Assembly: GCA_047967505.1 (NCBI GenBank)
Contig: CM106538.1
DNA from: Dipteris shenzhenensis
Taxonomy: Eukaryota; Polypodiophyta; Polypodiopsida; Gleicheniales
Reading direction: 5' to 3' (one strand)
Length of the DNA: 64,000 nt
Each line of letters starts with the position of its first letter. Within the stretch, counting starts at the first letter, position 1. Position numbers and translations under genes: made by a program. The notes beneath the pieces are model-generated. The model saw only the letters and a program-made list of their open reading frames with translations. It searched no databases and was not told the DNA's origin. This document shows, piece by piece, positions 22,399-33,793 of this stretch.

Positions 22399-24014
22399 AT
22401 GCTACTACAGCTTGGTAATCTCGCATATATAATGGAAAAAATAATGAAAATTGGATTGGAGTTTGAAAACTTTGAGTTTGTGATTTTAGTAGTAGTTAGG
22501 AAAAACACACAACTCTCATACCATTTGGAGATAATAAAAATATCTGGTCTAATGGTGGACTTGAATGATTTTCTGGTTACAGCATCTTTCTTCCTGGCAT
22601 TAAGATTTAAGGGGGCTTGGTTATATGGAACCTCTTCGTGCCCCTCATTGGGTTGCCAAGGTGTCTTGCCTATTTCAATAAGAAAGTCCATGAGACAATC
22701 ATAGCCTTGGACACACAAGAATTAAGTGACCACCCGGAATCCATTAAGTTGTTACTGATGCAACTGTCATTCAATGATTGGCGTCAGATATTGGTTTTGG
22801 GCAAGGGAAACATTGAGAAGACTTTATCCCTTATCAACAGTTGTCAAAAAATTTGGAGCAATTAATGGAAGAAGATAATACCACCCTAATGGGATATGTT
22901 GAGAAATCACTTGAGACAATGAGAAATCTTTTTGCATACTCCAACTTACCACCTTCAATGGGGCCATTGTCTCCAAATAATTTGGGATTGAAATGCTTTT
23001 CACTTCTGGAGACAACTTCCAATATTTTATAGCATAGCTTCTGCGATATGGAAGGGTAGTCAAATGAAGAAAAGGAAGCAATATATTTAGACCAGCTTAT
23101 GACTACTACATCCCTAAGAAAAACTCCTCACATACCTACACAAACCCCTTTCCTCCTCCTCGGGTATTGGAAGTGGAGTTGATGGCTTATGATAATAAAA
23201 CTTGGGAAATGTATGACATGAACCTATTGGCACTATTTGCCTCGGATACTTGGCTATTTTTGGTAGACTTAGTGGCAAATGAGAAATATATCAAGTGAAA
23301 AGAGAGCAACGCCGAATTTTCAAATCAGCATAGTACATAACTACTCACTGGCAAGTTTCTTTCCCATGTCAGCTTTTGCCACAGGGAGATGTGCATCACC
23401 CATAGGAGTCTTTGGGAGATGCAAAAGCAGAATATCAAAAACTGAGAGGAGGACGCCCAAATACTTAAATGACATATTCAATGTTGGACGCCATTATTTG
23501 AAATGCAAATGCATGGAAGAGCGCATTGATTGTAAGGCCCAACCATTGTGGTTTGACCATGTGATATAGTTCATTGCTACCAGCAACCCCCCTTCCTTCT
23601 TCCCAAACCTCCATTGCATTCAGTTACTTTCTACTTTTTATGAAGACCAACAATATGGTGCAATTCTGCAAAGCATCAATTAGTTTCTATTACATGAGGG
23701 AGTTGGTTCTATTGGCAGTCAAGAATTTGGAAAAGAACCTGCAAGCCCCTTTACTCTCGCAACCATCCCCCAGTGTCATATCCTATGGGGAGTTGATGTT
23801 GAGATCACTAGAGGCACAACCATTAAGATCCTTTGAACCTGCAAAGAGAGCTAGGCTTGCTGGCCGCACGGAAACGACACGTGGACATGTATGCAGTGCT
23901 CCATATGCCCAGAGAATGCAAGGAACTGGCAGATTCATTAATTGGAAGCCATCCTCAGAAAGTTCAATCCATTTGGATAGCTCAGAGTCACAGGTAAGAA
24001 CCAAAAAGCACTAA
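22399..24014 (+). pseudogene. Interrupted + strand ORFs of unknown function upstream of the RT
   Basis: Consecutive + strand frames (22399-22704, 22617-22865, 22841-23032, 23279-23569, 23574-24014) read like protein rather than noise. One block reads FNVGRHYLKCKCMEERIDCK, with Cys/His spacing that might bind metal, and another reads LAGRTETTRGHVCSAPYAQR. I do not recognise a family. Position and orientation suggest they belong to the same decayed element as the RT that follows. Confidence 0.35.
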
Positions 24015-24194
24015 GAGGAGGAAAGACAATTTCATACACAAGCACAAAGAGTGGTAACCTCCCCATGCACCATCTACTACATGATGACAAGGAGTGATGA
24101 CTAAAAGGTATGCTTATTAATTTTTTTCAGAGATGTTTATCCTTGATGCCACATGGGAGATTCACATTGAGTGTAGTAGAAGTGTCCCGAACTT

Positions 24195-25960
24195 ATGTTG
24201 TTTGATAATCCCTTAATGGAAATGTTCTCCATTAAAGAATTTTTTGCTGACTTTTTTAAAAAATGGGACTACAAGCAGGAAATTACTTTATTGGAAAAAG
24301 TATCCTTTGCTTGGAAATTTCATAAACCATTATCAACAATGCTCTATAAACTGGAATTAACATTCATGGAAGGTGTAAATAATAATTGCAATTGTCATGC
24401 AAAGGATCTTGCTGGTTTCGTGATGTAGTGACACTTGATATCATGATTGTAAAAGCGAAGGCTCTACGGAAAGAAATTTAGAAGGTGTTAAACCATATTG
24501 TTCGATAAAGCTATAGCACCGAGGGGACATTACAAGCATTACAAGAAGTATGGTGCAAATTAGAATCACTTGTAATGTATGGTGCAAATTAGAATCACTT
24601 TGTACAACCACTATGATCTCCCTTGGATATCTGGAACAACACTTCAACAAAGAAAAAATGTGATGATGTACATCTAAAAAGAATTAAGAACTACAAGGAG
24701 ACCCCTTTAACCATGGAAAGTCCACAGTCATTGAGGATATTAAACGTCTTAAATCATGCTTACTTATTTCTTCTACTGATAAGTTGTCAAACACACCAAC
24801 TTTTATGTGCAGGGGCTTTTTATTTACCCAAGCAAGAGAAAGATTGAGGAGCAATGACTTCCAACTTGTAAAGGACCCACTTATCCTCGATCGACACTTC
24901 TCACTATGTTCATTGACATTAAATTATTTGATGGCCACTTACAAGGCCCACAAAGAGGCATTCTGGTGGATCACCAATGCCCATTCATGTGTATTTTTAG
25001 AAATGGCTTCAACTATGACATTGATCTTACAAGGGTGTATGGACTCGATTATGAGATTTGCTAGTGAGAGATTTGGAACAGCACAGGGATCCTTACTTGC
25101 ACATTTTGGATCATAAATTCAATTTATGAAGTCATGCTTAACTGACCTAATAAGATTCATTCCGTGTTCACAGCAGCAGCAGAGCTGACATTGAGAAGTG
25201 TTATGAGAATATCCCATTGGAGGGGGAATGGGGCCTCAAGGAGGTAATGAAACAAGTAATTGCATGTGCATTTGAAAAACAAGACCAATAGTACATTTGC
25301 GTTCACTCTGATAAGAGGCAGGTTACGTGGACAGATAAGAAGATGGGAACGGGGATCTGCCTTACACTCAAAAAATGCACTGAACTAATGATTGGCTATT
25401 AGGAACATGCATATTCGTTTAGGAGGAGAAGTTTTTAAACAAATAGCATGTATCCCGATGGGCTTTACGTGCTCACCCTTATGGTGCAATCTATACCTTT
25501 TCTGGTTTGAATTTAAAGCGATACTCCGTATCTGGACACTAGATCAATGGGATTAACTCATGAGTTTTAGGAGTGTTTATAGGTTCATGGATGATAGACT
25601 CATGATAAATGTGGAGTCACCTACTTCATTCTTTGACCCAGTGCATAGAGGGGATGGTGACCGAGGATGGATCTACCCCCTACAATTCTTAGAAATAAAA
25701 GAAACAATAGAAACAAAATCCTTGGACCCGCAAGGCCAAATGATTGGCACAAGAGACAATTTTCTCAACATGACTATTACAGTCACTCAATAGGCTGAAG
25801 GGAATACAATTACAACTAAATATGACAAGACAAACTCCCTTCCATATCCTGTGTGTAAATACATTTGGGCTAATGAATAGACCAAAATCTTTTGCAGAAA
25901 AAGTAATCCTTTCACAAGTGATGCCCATTCTATACATGGAGAAACATGAATTCAGTGCCT
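24195..25960 (+). pseudogene. Decayed reverse transcriptase of unusual type
   Basis: Broken + strand frames contain reverse-transcriptase motifs in order. ADIEKCYENIPLEG (about 25184-25225) fits motif A. FKQIACIPMGFTCSPLWCNL (about 25429-25488) fits the 'PMG...SP' motif B. YRFMDDRLMIN (about 25578-25610) fits the catalytic [FY]xDD box. YPLQFLEI follows. Upstream blocks include NCNCHAKDLAGF, LDIMIVKAKALRKE and FWWITNAHSCVF. It does not look like Ty1, Ty3 or L1 RT. The motif wording recalls RT-like proteins I associate with green algae, mosses and Penelope-like elements, but that is memory, not a search. Several stops and frameshifts make it inactive. Confidence 0.6.
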
Positions 25961-26202
25961 TTTTACAATGTAAGGGATTAATTTAAACCTTTGGGAAAAA
26001 TGGGTTTGATAAAAAGAGGAATTCGAAGGATAGTCAGGAAATTCCTGAACTAACCCTTCCCAAGTTGTGGCCTCTACATAAAAAGGATCATGAGATGGAT
26101 CGGTAAGTGATACCACTACTAGTTATGTCTAGAGAATATTTGATACTAACATACTTTTGGGCAGTAGTCCGACCCACTCCAATGTGAGGGGCGGACACGA
26201 AC

Positions 26203-26424
26203 AGCCCTGCGAAGTGCCAATCAAGATAATGGGCAGTATTGGTGGATAGTAATGGAGCAAGTATTGGCCGAGCCTCAAGCCACATGAGGGAAAACACTTA
26301 GGAGAACCACCAAAGGGAACTTCTCTAATTGTGGAGAGTGTGTGCATAGCTTCCAAGCCTTCTTACACTGGCTCATATACCAAAGGGCTTAGGATCCCTT
26401 GCTCCGCATTGTAAGGCACAAGTG
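26203..26424 (+). repeat. Direct repeat copy B (candidate terminal repeat)
   Basis: Partner of the repeat at 19738-20024. It lacks about 65 bases present in copy A before the final GCATTGTAAGGCACAAGT block. By eye the aligned parts differ at roughly one position in five to six. Confidence 0.85.
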
Positions 26425-29246
26425 AATTCAATTCACGATGCCATTGCATCTCACCACGATGATTTTCCCACCTGAGTTAAGAAGGGACTAGAGTCGATGA
26501 GTGAAGTGTCTAGCGTCAGTTCGCTCGAGGACATGTTGTGACCAAATCAATAGGACTCTTCATTGGCCAGTGACACAAAGAAAAAGTAGTGCATGTTGGG
26601 AAGGGTATAGATTGTGTAACATGCACAGTGGGTCCGATGAGAACACGAACATAGTCTCTTCACTATCGTACATGGAAGTAATGTGATAGCCTTTTTGTTA
26701 GATGAGTCAATTACAGGACTACCTTGGAGAAAGCTACAGTGATTTGAATCCCTTTCCTTCCTCCTCGATTCATTCTCCTCCGATCTGCTCAATCACAGGT
26801 TTGGCATCCTAGTAGCACATTTGCGCATCTTTCGAATTGTTTGTGCTCCTATAAACACCCATGAGTGCCACGATGGAGCAATTTGGAGATCAATCTTTGG
26901 ATTGCATTTTGGGAATTCTGGTCGCCCTAAGTGCATGACAAATGCTGTAGGGTTTGTTGTGGACTACAGGAAATTTGTTGTGCCATTAATCTACAATATC
27001 GTGGGGATAAACATCGACTAGGTTGTAGGATCATGTCAAACAAGTAAAGCCTCCAGGGAAGCATTATCATGCCAGAGACGAGCAAATGGATAGGATTTTG
27101 TTCATGCTCAGCCACATTAATGACAGGGGGGCCAAGCATAACTATTTTATAGGTAGAAGAGATAGGAGTAGAGAGCATAGTGGAAGCCAATGTGCAAGAG
27201 AAAGACAAATGGGAAAATAGATAAGGTTAGTTATTAGGAGATGGTACTCCCTCGGGCTAGTAGCAAAAACCTACAAAAGGGAAGTGGCAGAGGGCATGTT
27301 GTTCTAGTTTTATACCGAGAATTTGGAAGGGAAAAACTCGGATAGGTGTGGGTTTTGAGGGGGGTGAGAAATTAGTAGAATAAAGTGTTGTTCTAGATGC
27401 AGAGACAGCTTATGGCTCATCAACCGTGTGCCTAGAAGGACCTATTAAGAAAGTTGTGGCATGCTCTTATGTCCTTGCTTTTCATAGTGGTTTAGGATTG
27501 CATTTGTAGCTAGTTTTTAGGTGCAAGTGGTTGCAGTCTTAATCAGTTAATTCTACGTGTGAGCCTTGGAAGTTGATATGTTACGAAGTAGAGACATATA
27601 CTTTGTACAAGAGTAAGAGGATGGGAGGGGATTGATTCATTGCTTTCAACTAGATCTTGTATGACTTTGTGGTTAATAACTTGTTCTTGTATGCTTTTGT
27701 TGTTAAAGCTTCCTTTGAGGACTCAATACCTCGTGTCTTTGAAACTATCCTCCTTTGAGCTCCAGCTAGTCTCCTCAAGCCCCATCATCTCGTCAAGTGT
27801 AGCTTTAATTAGCAGCATCACAATCAATCATCATGCATTTTCTATTTTGAAGACTCTTGAGCTTTCTTTGTATGCTATTGAAGTAATGCCGGGACTCCTT
27901 TGACCTTGGAGGATTACCATAATTCGAGCGACTATGTTCGAGCAAGGTGGTGGTTCGAGCAAAGACTTTCATAAAATTTGACATTCTAGTGTGATGATTT
28001 CTGATAAAAAAGTATCATGCATTGCTTACTTTTACGGTTGTTGTCCTACCCATAATATTGTGTGAGTAATCAATTGTCTTACATACAAACAACAATTTCT
28101 AAAAATGTTTGGCTATGTTTTTGCAAGGGTCAAGGAAGAAGGAGGGATGGAAGAAAGGGGTCAAAGTATGTGTTTTTCTTGTGCAATTTCCATTTTTAGG
28201 GAAAAAAATAATGGGAGGAGCCTCCCAGGAGGCCGTGATATTGCAGCCTCTTGGGAGGCTCCTCTTGCCAATTTTATTTGGGCCATAACTTGGTCAATCG
28301 GACTTCAAATATGGTCATGTTTGTAGTCAAAATGATCAAAAAGATATGAATGAATCCAATTATCATGCTAAAGTGTCAAGATTCTAGAGCTATATAAAGT
28401 TTTTACTTATCTTTGTTTCATTAGAGCTAGACCTTATTAAACCTATATTTCCTTATGACCATGGATCTTTCTCATATAGAGTTTGGGTCCTTGGTTTCCT
28501 CCATCCATCCCATAGGTGTATACATGGTCATGTACACATGAAGGTGATCTATATTTAGTTAGCATCTAAGGTGATCAATAATTTATTAGTTCCATAGTTT
28601 AAACATTTTATACATATGATCATTTGATGTACAAAATGGATCAAGTCATATGGGTAGCATAAAAATCAATGTGCTAAAAATAACTATTTGTGATGGGTTT
28701 TGCTAGGAAGAGCTTCTATATCATGGGTGGGACTATTGTTGTTTGTATGTAACTCCACAAAATAAAGAAACCCCTTCAGCTCATGTGCTACCTTACATAA
28801 TTTTGAGTGATCGCCTCGAGGTGTAGACATTGCAACATTTCCCCTTTTGTAACCATTGAATGATTGCTAACTTGAACGGATTTATTATTCATCAAATTAT
28901 AGGTTTTCTCTTTGTATATTGCCAAGAATTTTCCCTTTAGTACTCATTGAATGATTGCGTACTTGCATGGATTTATGAGTTATCCACCCACCAATAGTAA
29001 GTTTTATCTTTGTAAAAATAAGAAAAATCAATCTCTGATAGTGTCATGTAGATTCAACCATTTTGAGTAAAAAATTATTCCTACCATAGGTTTAGACAGA
29101 GTTCCTCACAAGCATCACTCGAACTTTGGGCTCACTCGAACGCAGCTGCTCGGTTTCGACTTACTCACCTGGGAGGTCTATTCTATGCCATGCGAGGGCT
29201 TCTTTTCCCTTGAACTTTTTAAATGTATTTTTGCCACATTGGTAGG
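26425..29246. other. Gene-free interval
   Basis: No gene recognised. It contains one strong inverted repeat (28215-28264, separate entry). The remaining ORFs are short and featureless. Confidence 0.4.
28215..28264. repeat. 19-bp-arm hairpin
   Basis: GAGGAGCCTCCCAGGAGGC (28215-28233) pairs with GCCTCTTGGGAGGCTCCTC (28246-28264) at 18 of 19 positions (the exception can form a G-U wobble in RNA) around a 12-base loop. It is GC-rich within an AT-rich neighbourhood. It could be the fold-back of a small non-autonomous element or an RNA hairpin. No flanking target duplication was identified. Confidence 0.8.
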
Positions 29247-32200
29247 ATGGTAAAACTAAAAACTTCTAAGAGGAGGGGGAGAGGTGGAAGAGGAGAAAGG
29301 GGAGGCAGAAGAGGTGGAAGGACAAGTAGCAAGAGAAGTTTGCAAGTGGAATTTTCACCAAATTTAGAGATTTAAAAAGATGTGGAAGTTGAAGTTAAAG
29401 AGGACAAGGAGATGGAAGACTTTGAAGACACCACTATAATTGTGGAGGAATCTTTTAAGAAGAGGAAGAAAGAGGATAAACACCTAGATGAGGAGTTTGA
29501 GCAAGAGTTTCCTGCTGCACTTAATATTGGCCAGGGGAAGAATGTTATTGAATGTCTTGCAATCAATCCTAGAAAGGTTGCTCCCTTGATCCCATTATGT
29601 CGTTGTGTTGTAAACGCAAGAGTGAGAGGCCTACGGACTGATATGGATAGCCGCAAGCTCTAGAGGCTGAAAAATATATTCAACATAAGGGAATGTTTAT
29701 TTTATCTACAACACTTTCGGATGGTGTTTCACAAGAGGTGACAGATGAACTTGAGCAATCATGGGATTCTTGTTGGAGGGATATAAATGCAGAGTTTGAG
29801 GCATAGATTGTTGATGATGCTGATTGGTAATTTTTATCTCGAAAGATGTTTTTTGTGTGGGAGGGGAATCATCGTACTGTTGCATGGATGTCTCTAATTG
29901 AAGAGAAATTCAAGACAACAAAGGCATGGCATATTCGAGTTTTAGCAAGTTTTATTACTCTAGAGAAAGAAAAAAAAATGAAGCTAATAGCTGCTCTTCA
30001 AAGGTTCAATCTGTAAGTGCGAGTTGGGAGAGGTTTCTTACTTATATGTGTTACCTTTTTTCAAGCTTTAAGGATTTTGTGAACAATTCTTAATATGTTT
30101 GAAACTATATTTTTTTCATTTTTCAACCTCAATGAGAACAATTATTAAAACAAATCTTGAGGATTACAACACAAAGACAACATGTTCATGTGATGAGCTT
30201 ATCACTTTTTTTCGAGGAAGAAAAAAAGACACTTGAAAAGCATAGGGTAAATGAAAGCAGTAAAGGACCAAGTACTTGGTATCCTTTGACATCTCTGATG
30301 CTATGGAGAATGGTATTTGTAGTAAGTTTCATACCATTTGTCTTGTATGTCTTTGGAATTAAAACTAACTAATTCATTGTACTCATTCATTTCTTTGGAA
30401 TATATTTCAGCCACTATACAAGCAAGATTATGAGGAAAAGCTAAAGGAACTTCAACCAAATTTGAGTGTTGCTGATATGGAGAAAGCACTTAAAAGTATT
30501 TGAAAGGATGTGAATCTCAAGTATGGTTGAAAAATGATCAAGGTATGGTTTATTTAATGATTCTTAACATAAAGTTGACTTTTTAGTGTCTTCAAGTGTT
30601 TTTTGAGATCAAGAAAATCGAGAAAGAACTCATAATATTCAAAAGGATGTGAATACGATGTTTGTTCAAAAAATGATCAAGGTATGGGATATGCATGTAT
30701 TGTATGATTAGAAAATACAGTTGAGTGTGACGATTGTATGTATTGTTTATATGTTGATTCTTTCTATTGTCAAACCAACAAATGGTGAAGATTCGTTTAA
30801 TATCTTGTGGACCCTCCCATTTGATGATAAATCATCCATTGTCACATTGGAAAAGTTGTATAACATCTCTATTGCAAAAATCTCAAAGGAGACAAAACTA
30901 GCAATCCTCAGAATCTTAGGGTCAGATTCAAATTTGAGAACAAGTTATGGAATGCCAAAGCTGATAGAGAATTCATAAAGTGGATGGTGAAAGAGGCATG
31001 GATGGATCAGCTGCTTTGTGAATCTGAGAGGCTACTCTCTCAGGTCTTGGTTTCTAGACAATAAGCTAGCTTTGTGCTTCCTCAATATCCTATGTTGAGA
31101 GAGTATTTTGGGGAAATACAAGCAATGAACAAACTTGAACTTTATGAAGATCTAAAGGATTCAATGATTGTTACTATAACTACAATAGGACAAATGCAGA
31201 TGACGAGGTCATCTTGACGGTTGGTATTTAGGTAAGCAAATACACATTATTTCATTTTCAATTTAAAATCCATCCTTAAGTATTTCACTTGTTTACTAAG
31301 ACTCTTATTGTATGTAGATTCTTGCAATCCTAAGTTGTTGGTAAGTTGCTGCCCATATGTCGAGTATGGACAAAAATTTAGGACTTAAAATTCTGCATGT
31401 ACTCTCCAAACATGATAGAAAAAAAAAGGAAGCAAGTGCTCTCTCAGTGGGAGAGAAAGAATTGCCCGTGGTGGCTAGACATGAAAAAGAATGTTGCATT
31501 GAGAAGGAGGTAGAGTTGTACATTGGTTCATCAAGCTCAAACTTAGTCCACGAGGATGATGCAATCATTGAGGTTCAAAAAACGCTGCAAAGATGTCTAA
31601 AAAGGATAGGGATTCAAGTATGGAACTAAAGAAGGGTGGTAGGCCACCAAAAACTCCTAGTACTAATAATGGTAAGAAGTTCTCTTAATCTTTTTTCAAG
31701 CTGTATTTGTGTGTGTAACATGTGTTGTTATCACTTTGTGTCTTTACATATGTGGTGTGGATACAAATGTGCAAGTACTGCAGTCCACCCATTTTGAAAA
31801 GATGTCAATGGAAAAATATGTCTATCCTCTTTTTGTACATTGCATTGACATCTCTAACTTTGATTGGGAGTGGCACATGTGATGCTTCACATTGCAAGAT
31901 CTGGTGCTATGATTATGTCGATTTTGGGAAGAAATTTCTGTCTCAAACTTCACACAAGTCTATATAAACATGAAGAAATACTTTGTGGGTCTTGGAGGTG
32001 AAAGAAAAATAAGAACTAGTAAGAGTGTTGCTTGGGCTGCAGATTTTTACATAGCTAGAAGCTCTTGGAGTAGAGGATTCCACATCTCCATCTTGGAATT
32101 TATTACAGAGGACCATGTACACTACGCCTTGCTAGGAGCAACCACAATTGTTTCAAATTTTGGTTGGGTCCTAGTTGTGTGTGCTCCTCATGTTCATTTG

Positions 32201-32864
32201 GTTGAGCATTATTCTAGGATTAGTAGATTGGAGTTTGCATGTCAAATGTACATGCAATGCTTGGATGCATATTGCACAATAAAAGTTCGTGCTATTGATC
32301 AGAAGGTGAGACAATTGTCTTACAATGACTTGTTGAAAGAATTTATACTCTTGTATAATGAAATGGTTTGTACTAAGCATAAGTCTTATTATTTTCTTGA
32401 CTTTAGGTGGGTGTTATGGTTTTATGACTTCTTCATCGGGCTGGTATGTCTTATGTTTGTAATCCTAGAAATGTTTCCATGGTTGGTACCAAATTGCACA
32501 CTGCTTTTGGAAGTAGTTTGTTTCATTATTATTTACCAACAAGTGAGCAGACTATAAAGCATGGAGAGAGTATTACATGGAGAGGTGCATTGGAGAAGGC
32601 TCCATGCATGATGTTGTACGTCTTGGAATTGTGTCCAATTTTTGGACATGTGGTGGACTTGGGTGCTGGGACTGGTTCTATGCAAAAAGCATGCGTGCAT
32701 TCTAGGAGAGCATGCTTATCTATTGAGAATGATCTTGACATTTGCAATTCTATATTGCAACCATTTTTGGATGAAAAGAAAGGAAAGGAAAATGTGTTAA
32801 GCAACTGTGGGAATCTAAACGATTCCAAAGATTTGGAAATGGTTGTTAATCTTCTAGATGACTA
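29247..32864 (+). pseudogene. Decayed ParB-like / DNA methyltransferase-like multi-exon locus
   Basis: A + strand reading starts at ATG 29247 with an Arg/Gly-rich basic N-terminus, hits TAA at 29373 and continues in the same frame through an acidic/basic segment. Further on, RKMFFVWEGNHRTVAWM (about 29840-29890) resembles the GxHR box of ParB/sulfiredoxin-like folds. KKGGRPPKTP (about 31629-31658) looks like an AT-hook and ends at a good donor (GTAAG). TWRGALEKAP (about 32576-32605) and VVDLGAGTGSMQKA (about 32652-32693), followed by CLSIENDLD, match the C-terminal target region and SAM-binding motif I of beta-class N6A/N4C DNA methyltransferases. A clear catalytic (D/N)PP(Y/W) motif was not found. 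Multiple stops indicate decay, though some are probably introns. It continues beyond the inserted copia element. Confidence 0.5.
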
Positions 32865-32995
32865 GTAAGTATGCTACTCACTTGTTTTACATTTTTCAAA
32901 ACTATTTATTGGAGAATATTATTATCAATTAGGCATAAATATTGATTGATCTATTTTAGCTTTTTTCCTTCTTATGAAATGCTATGGCTAAGATG

Positions 32996-33722
32996 TGTTA
33001 GATATCAATGCTCCACTCTCGTGTAACTACGCGGGAACCAGGTAACTCTACTTGTAAGCCCCCCATATCAGAAGGCATTTGAGTAGCTCAGTTATCTGGT
33101 AGGTCCTGGTTTGGACACCAGATGGGGGCCATGTGTGGCCTGATGGTTGCACGGCTTCAGATAGAGTTGGCACACCACAACCAGGCTACATACAAGAGTG
33201 AGACGGCATCCCTTGACTGACCGCACTGAGGTCGACGGAGCATTTTTCGAGGCAGCCCGCTCTTAGGTTGTGGGGCCCGTTTGGAGCCTTAGATGATCCC
33301 GGATGGCTCTAGGCCAAACGGTAACCATAGGTTGGTTGCTCTGTTTTGCACACCGGTTCTATCGTATGGCCGGTGGCCTATTTTGGGACCGACTCCCAGT
33401 CGACCGTTTTGGGCGAACTGGGTCGGTCACCCAATTGAGCCTAACCGACTACGACTGGTGGCTATATAAGAGCAAGCTTGTGAAGCCCATTTCATCATTG
33501 GCTATAGCAACCCTGATTCCTTAGCATCTAGCCTCCGTCTTCTACTGTTTCTAGCATGCCATCGAAGCTTCTTTCATAGGAGCACATGGTTGGGAGGCAG
33601 CGCCATCTATTATATCAATTCTACAGTAATCAAATTTTTAATTCTCCATACTATCTTGTTTTCTCTCTTGCGTATGAGATCTTGTTATCTGTTGAGCACA
33701 GACGTAATATTATTTTCTTACA
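32996..33722 (+). repeat. 5' LTR of copia copy 1
   Basis: 727 bp, TG...CA ends. It contains a TATA box (TATATAAG, 33463-33470), the likely promoter of the element. By eye about 30 of the first 300 positions differ from the 3' LTR, so the insertion is old. Confidence 0.95.
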
Positions 33723-33793
33723 TGGTATTAGAGCCTGAACTCTAGCAAGAAGATTTGGTAGTGTGTTTTCTGTTTGCGAGCAGATTGTGAGAG

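Larger units (their letters stand above)
19738..26424 (+). mobile_element. Candidate decayed retroelement bounded by direct repeats
   Basis: Two same-orientation repeats of about 220-285 bp lie about 6.5 kb apart. Between them, in the same direction, sits a decayed reverse transcriptase (24.2-26.0 kb). This layout suits an element with terminal direct repeats, or two dispersed copies of a shorter repeat that happen to flank the RT. No primer-binding site, polypurine tract or target duplication was found, and 20.0-22.4 kb shows no recognisable coding. Confidence 0.45.

Noticed and set aside
33077-33125. tRNA-like text (GTAGCTCAGTTATCTGG...GGTTTGGACACC) in the copia LTR
   Set aside because: It resembles box A and box B, but spacing is far too short, no cloverleaf can be drawn, and it recurs in every LTR of the family.
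33303-33524. ORF inside the copia LTR (also at 38111 and 59160)
   Set aside because: Lies wholly in the LTR and is not conserved in length or frame between the four LTRs.
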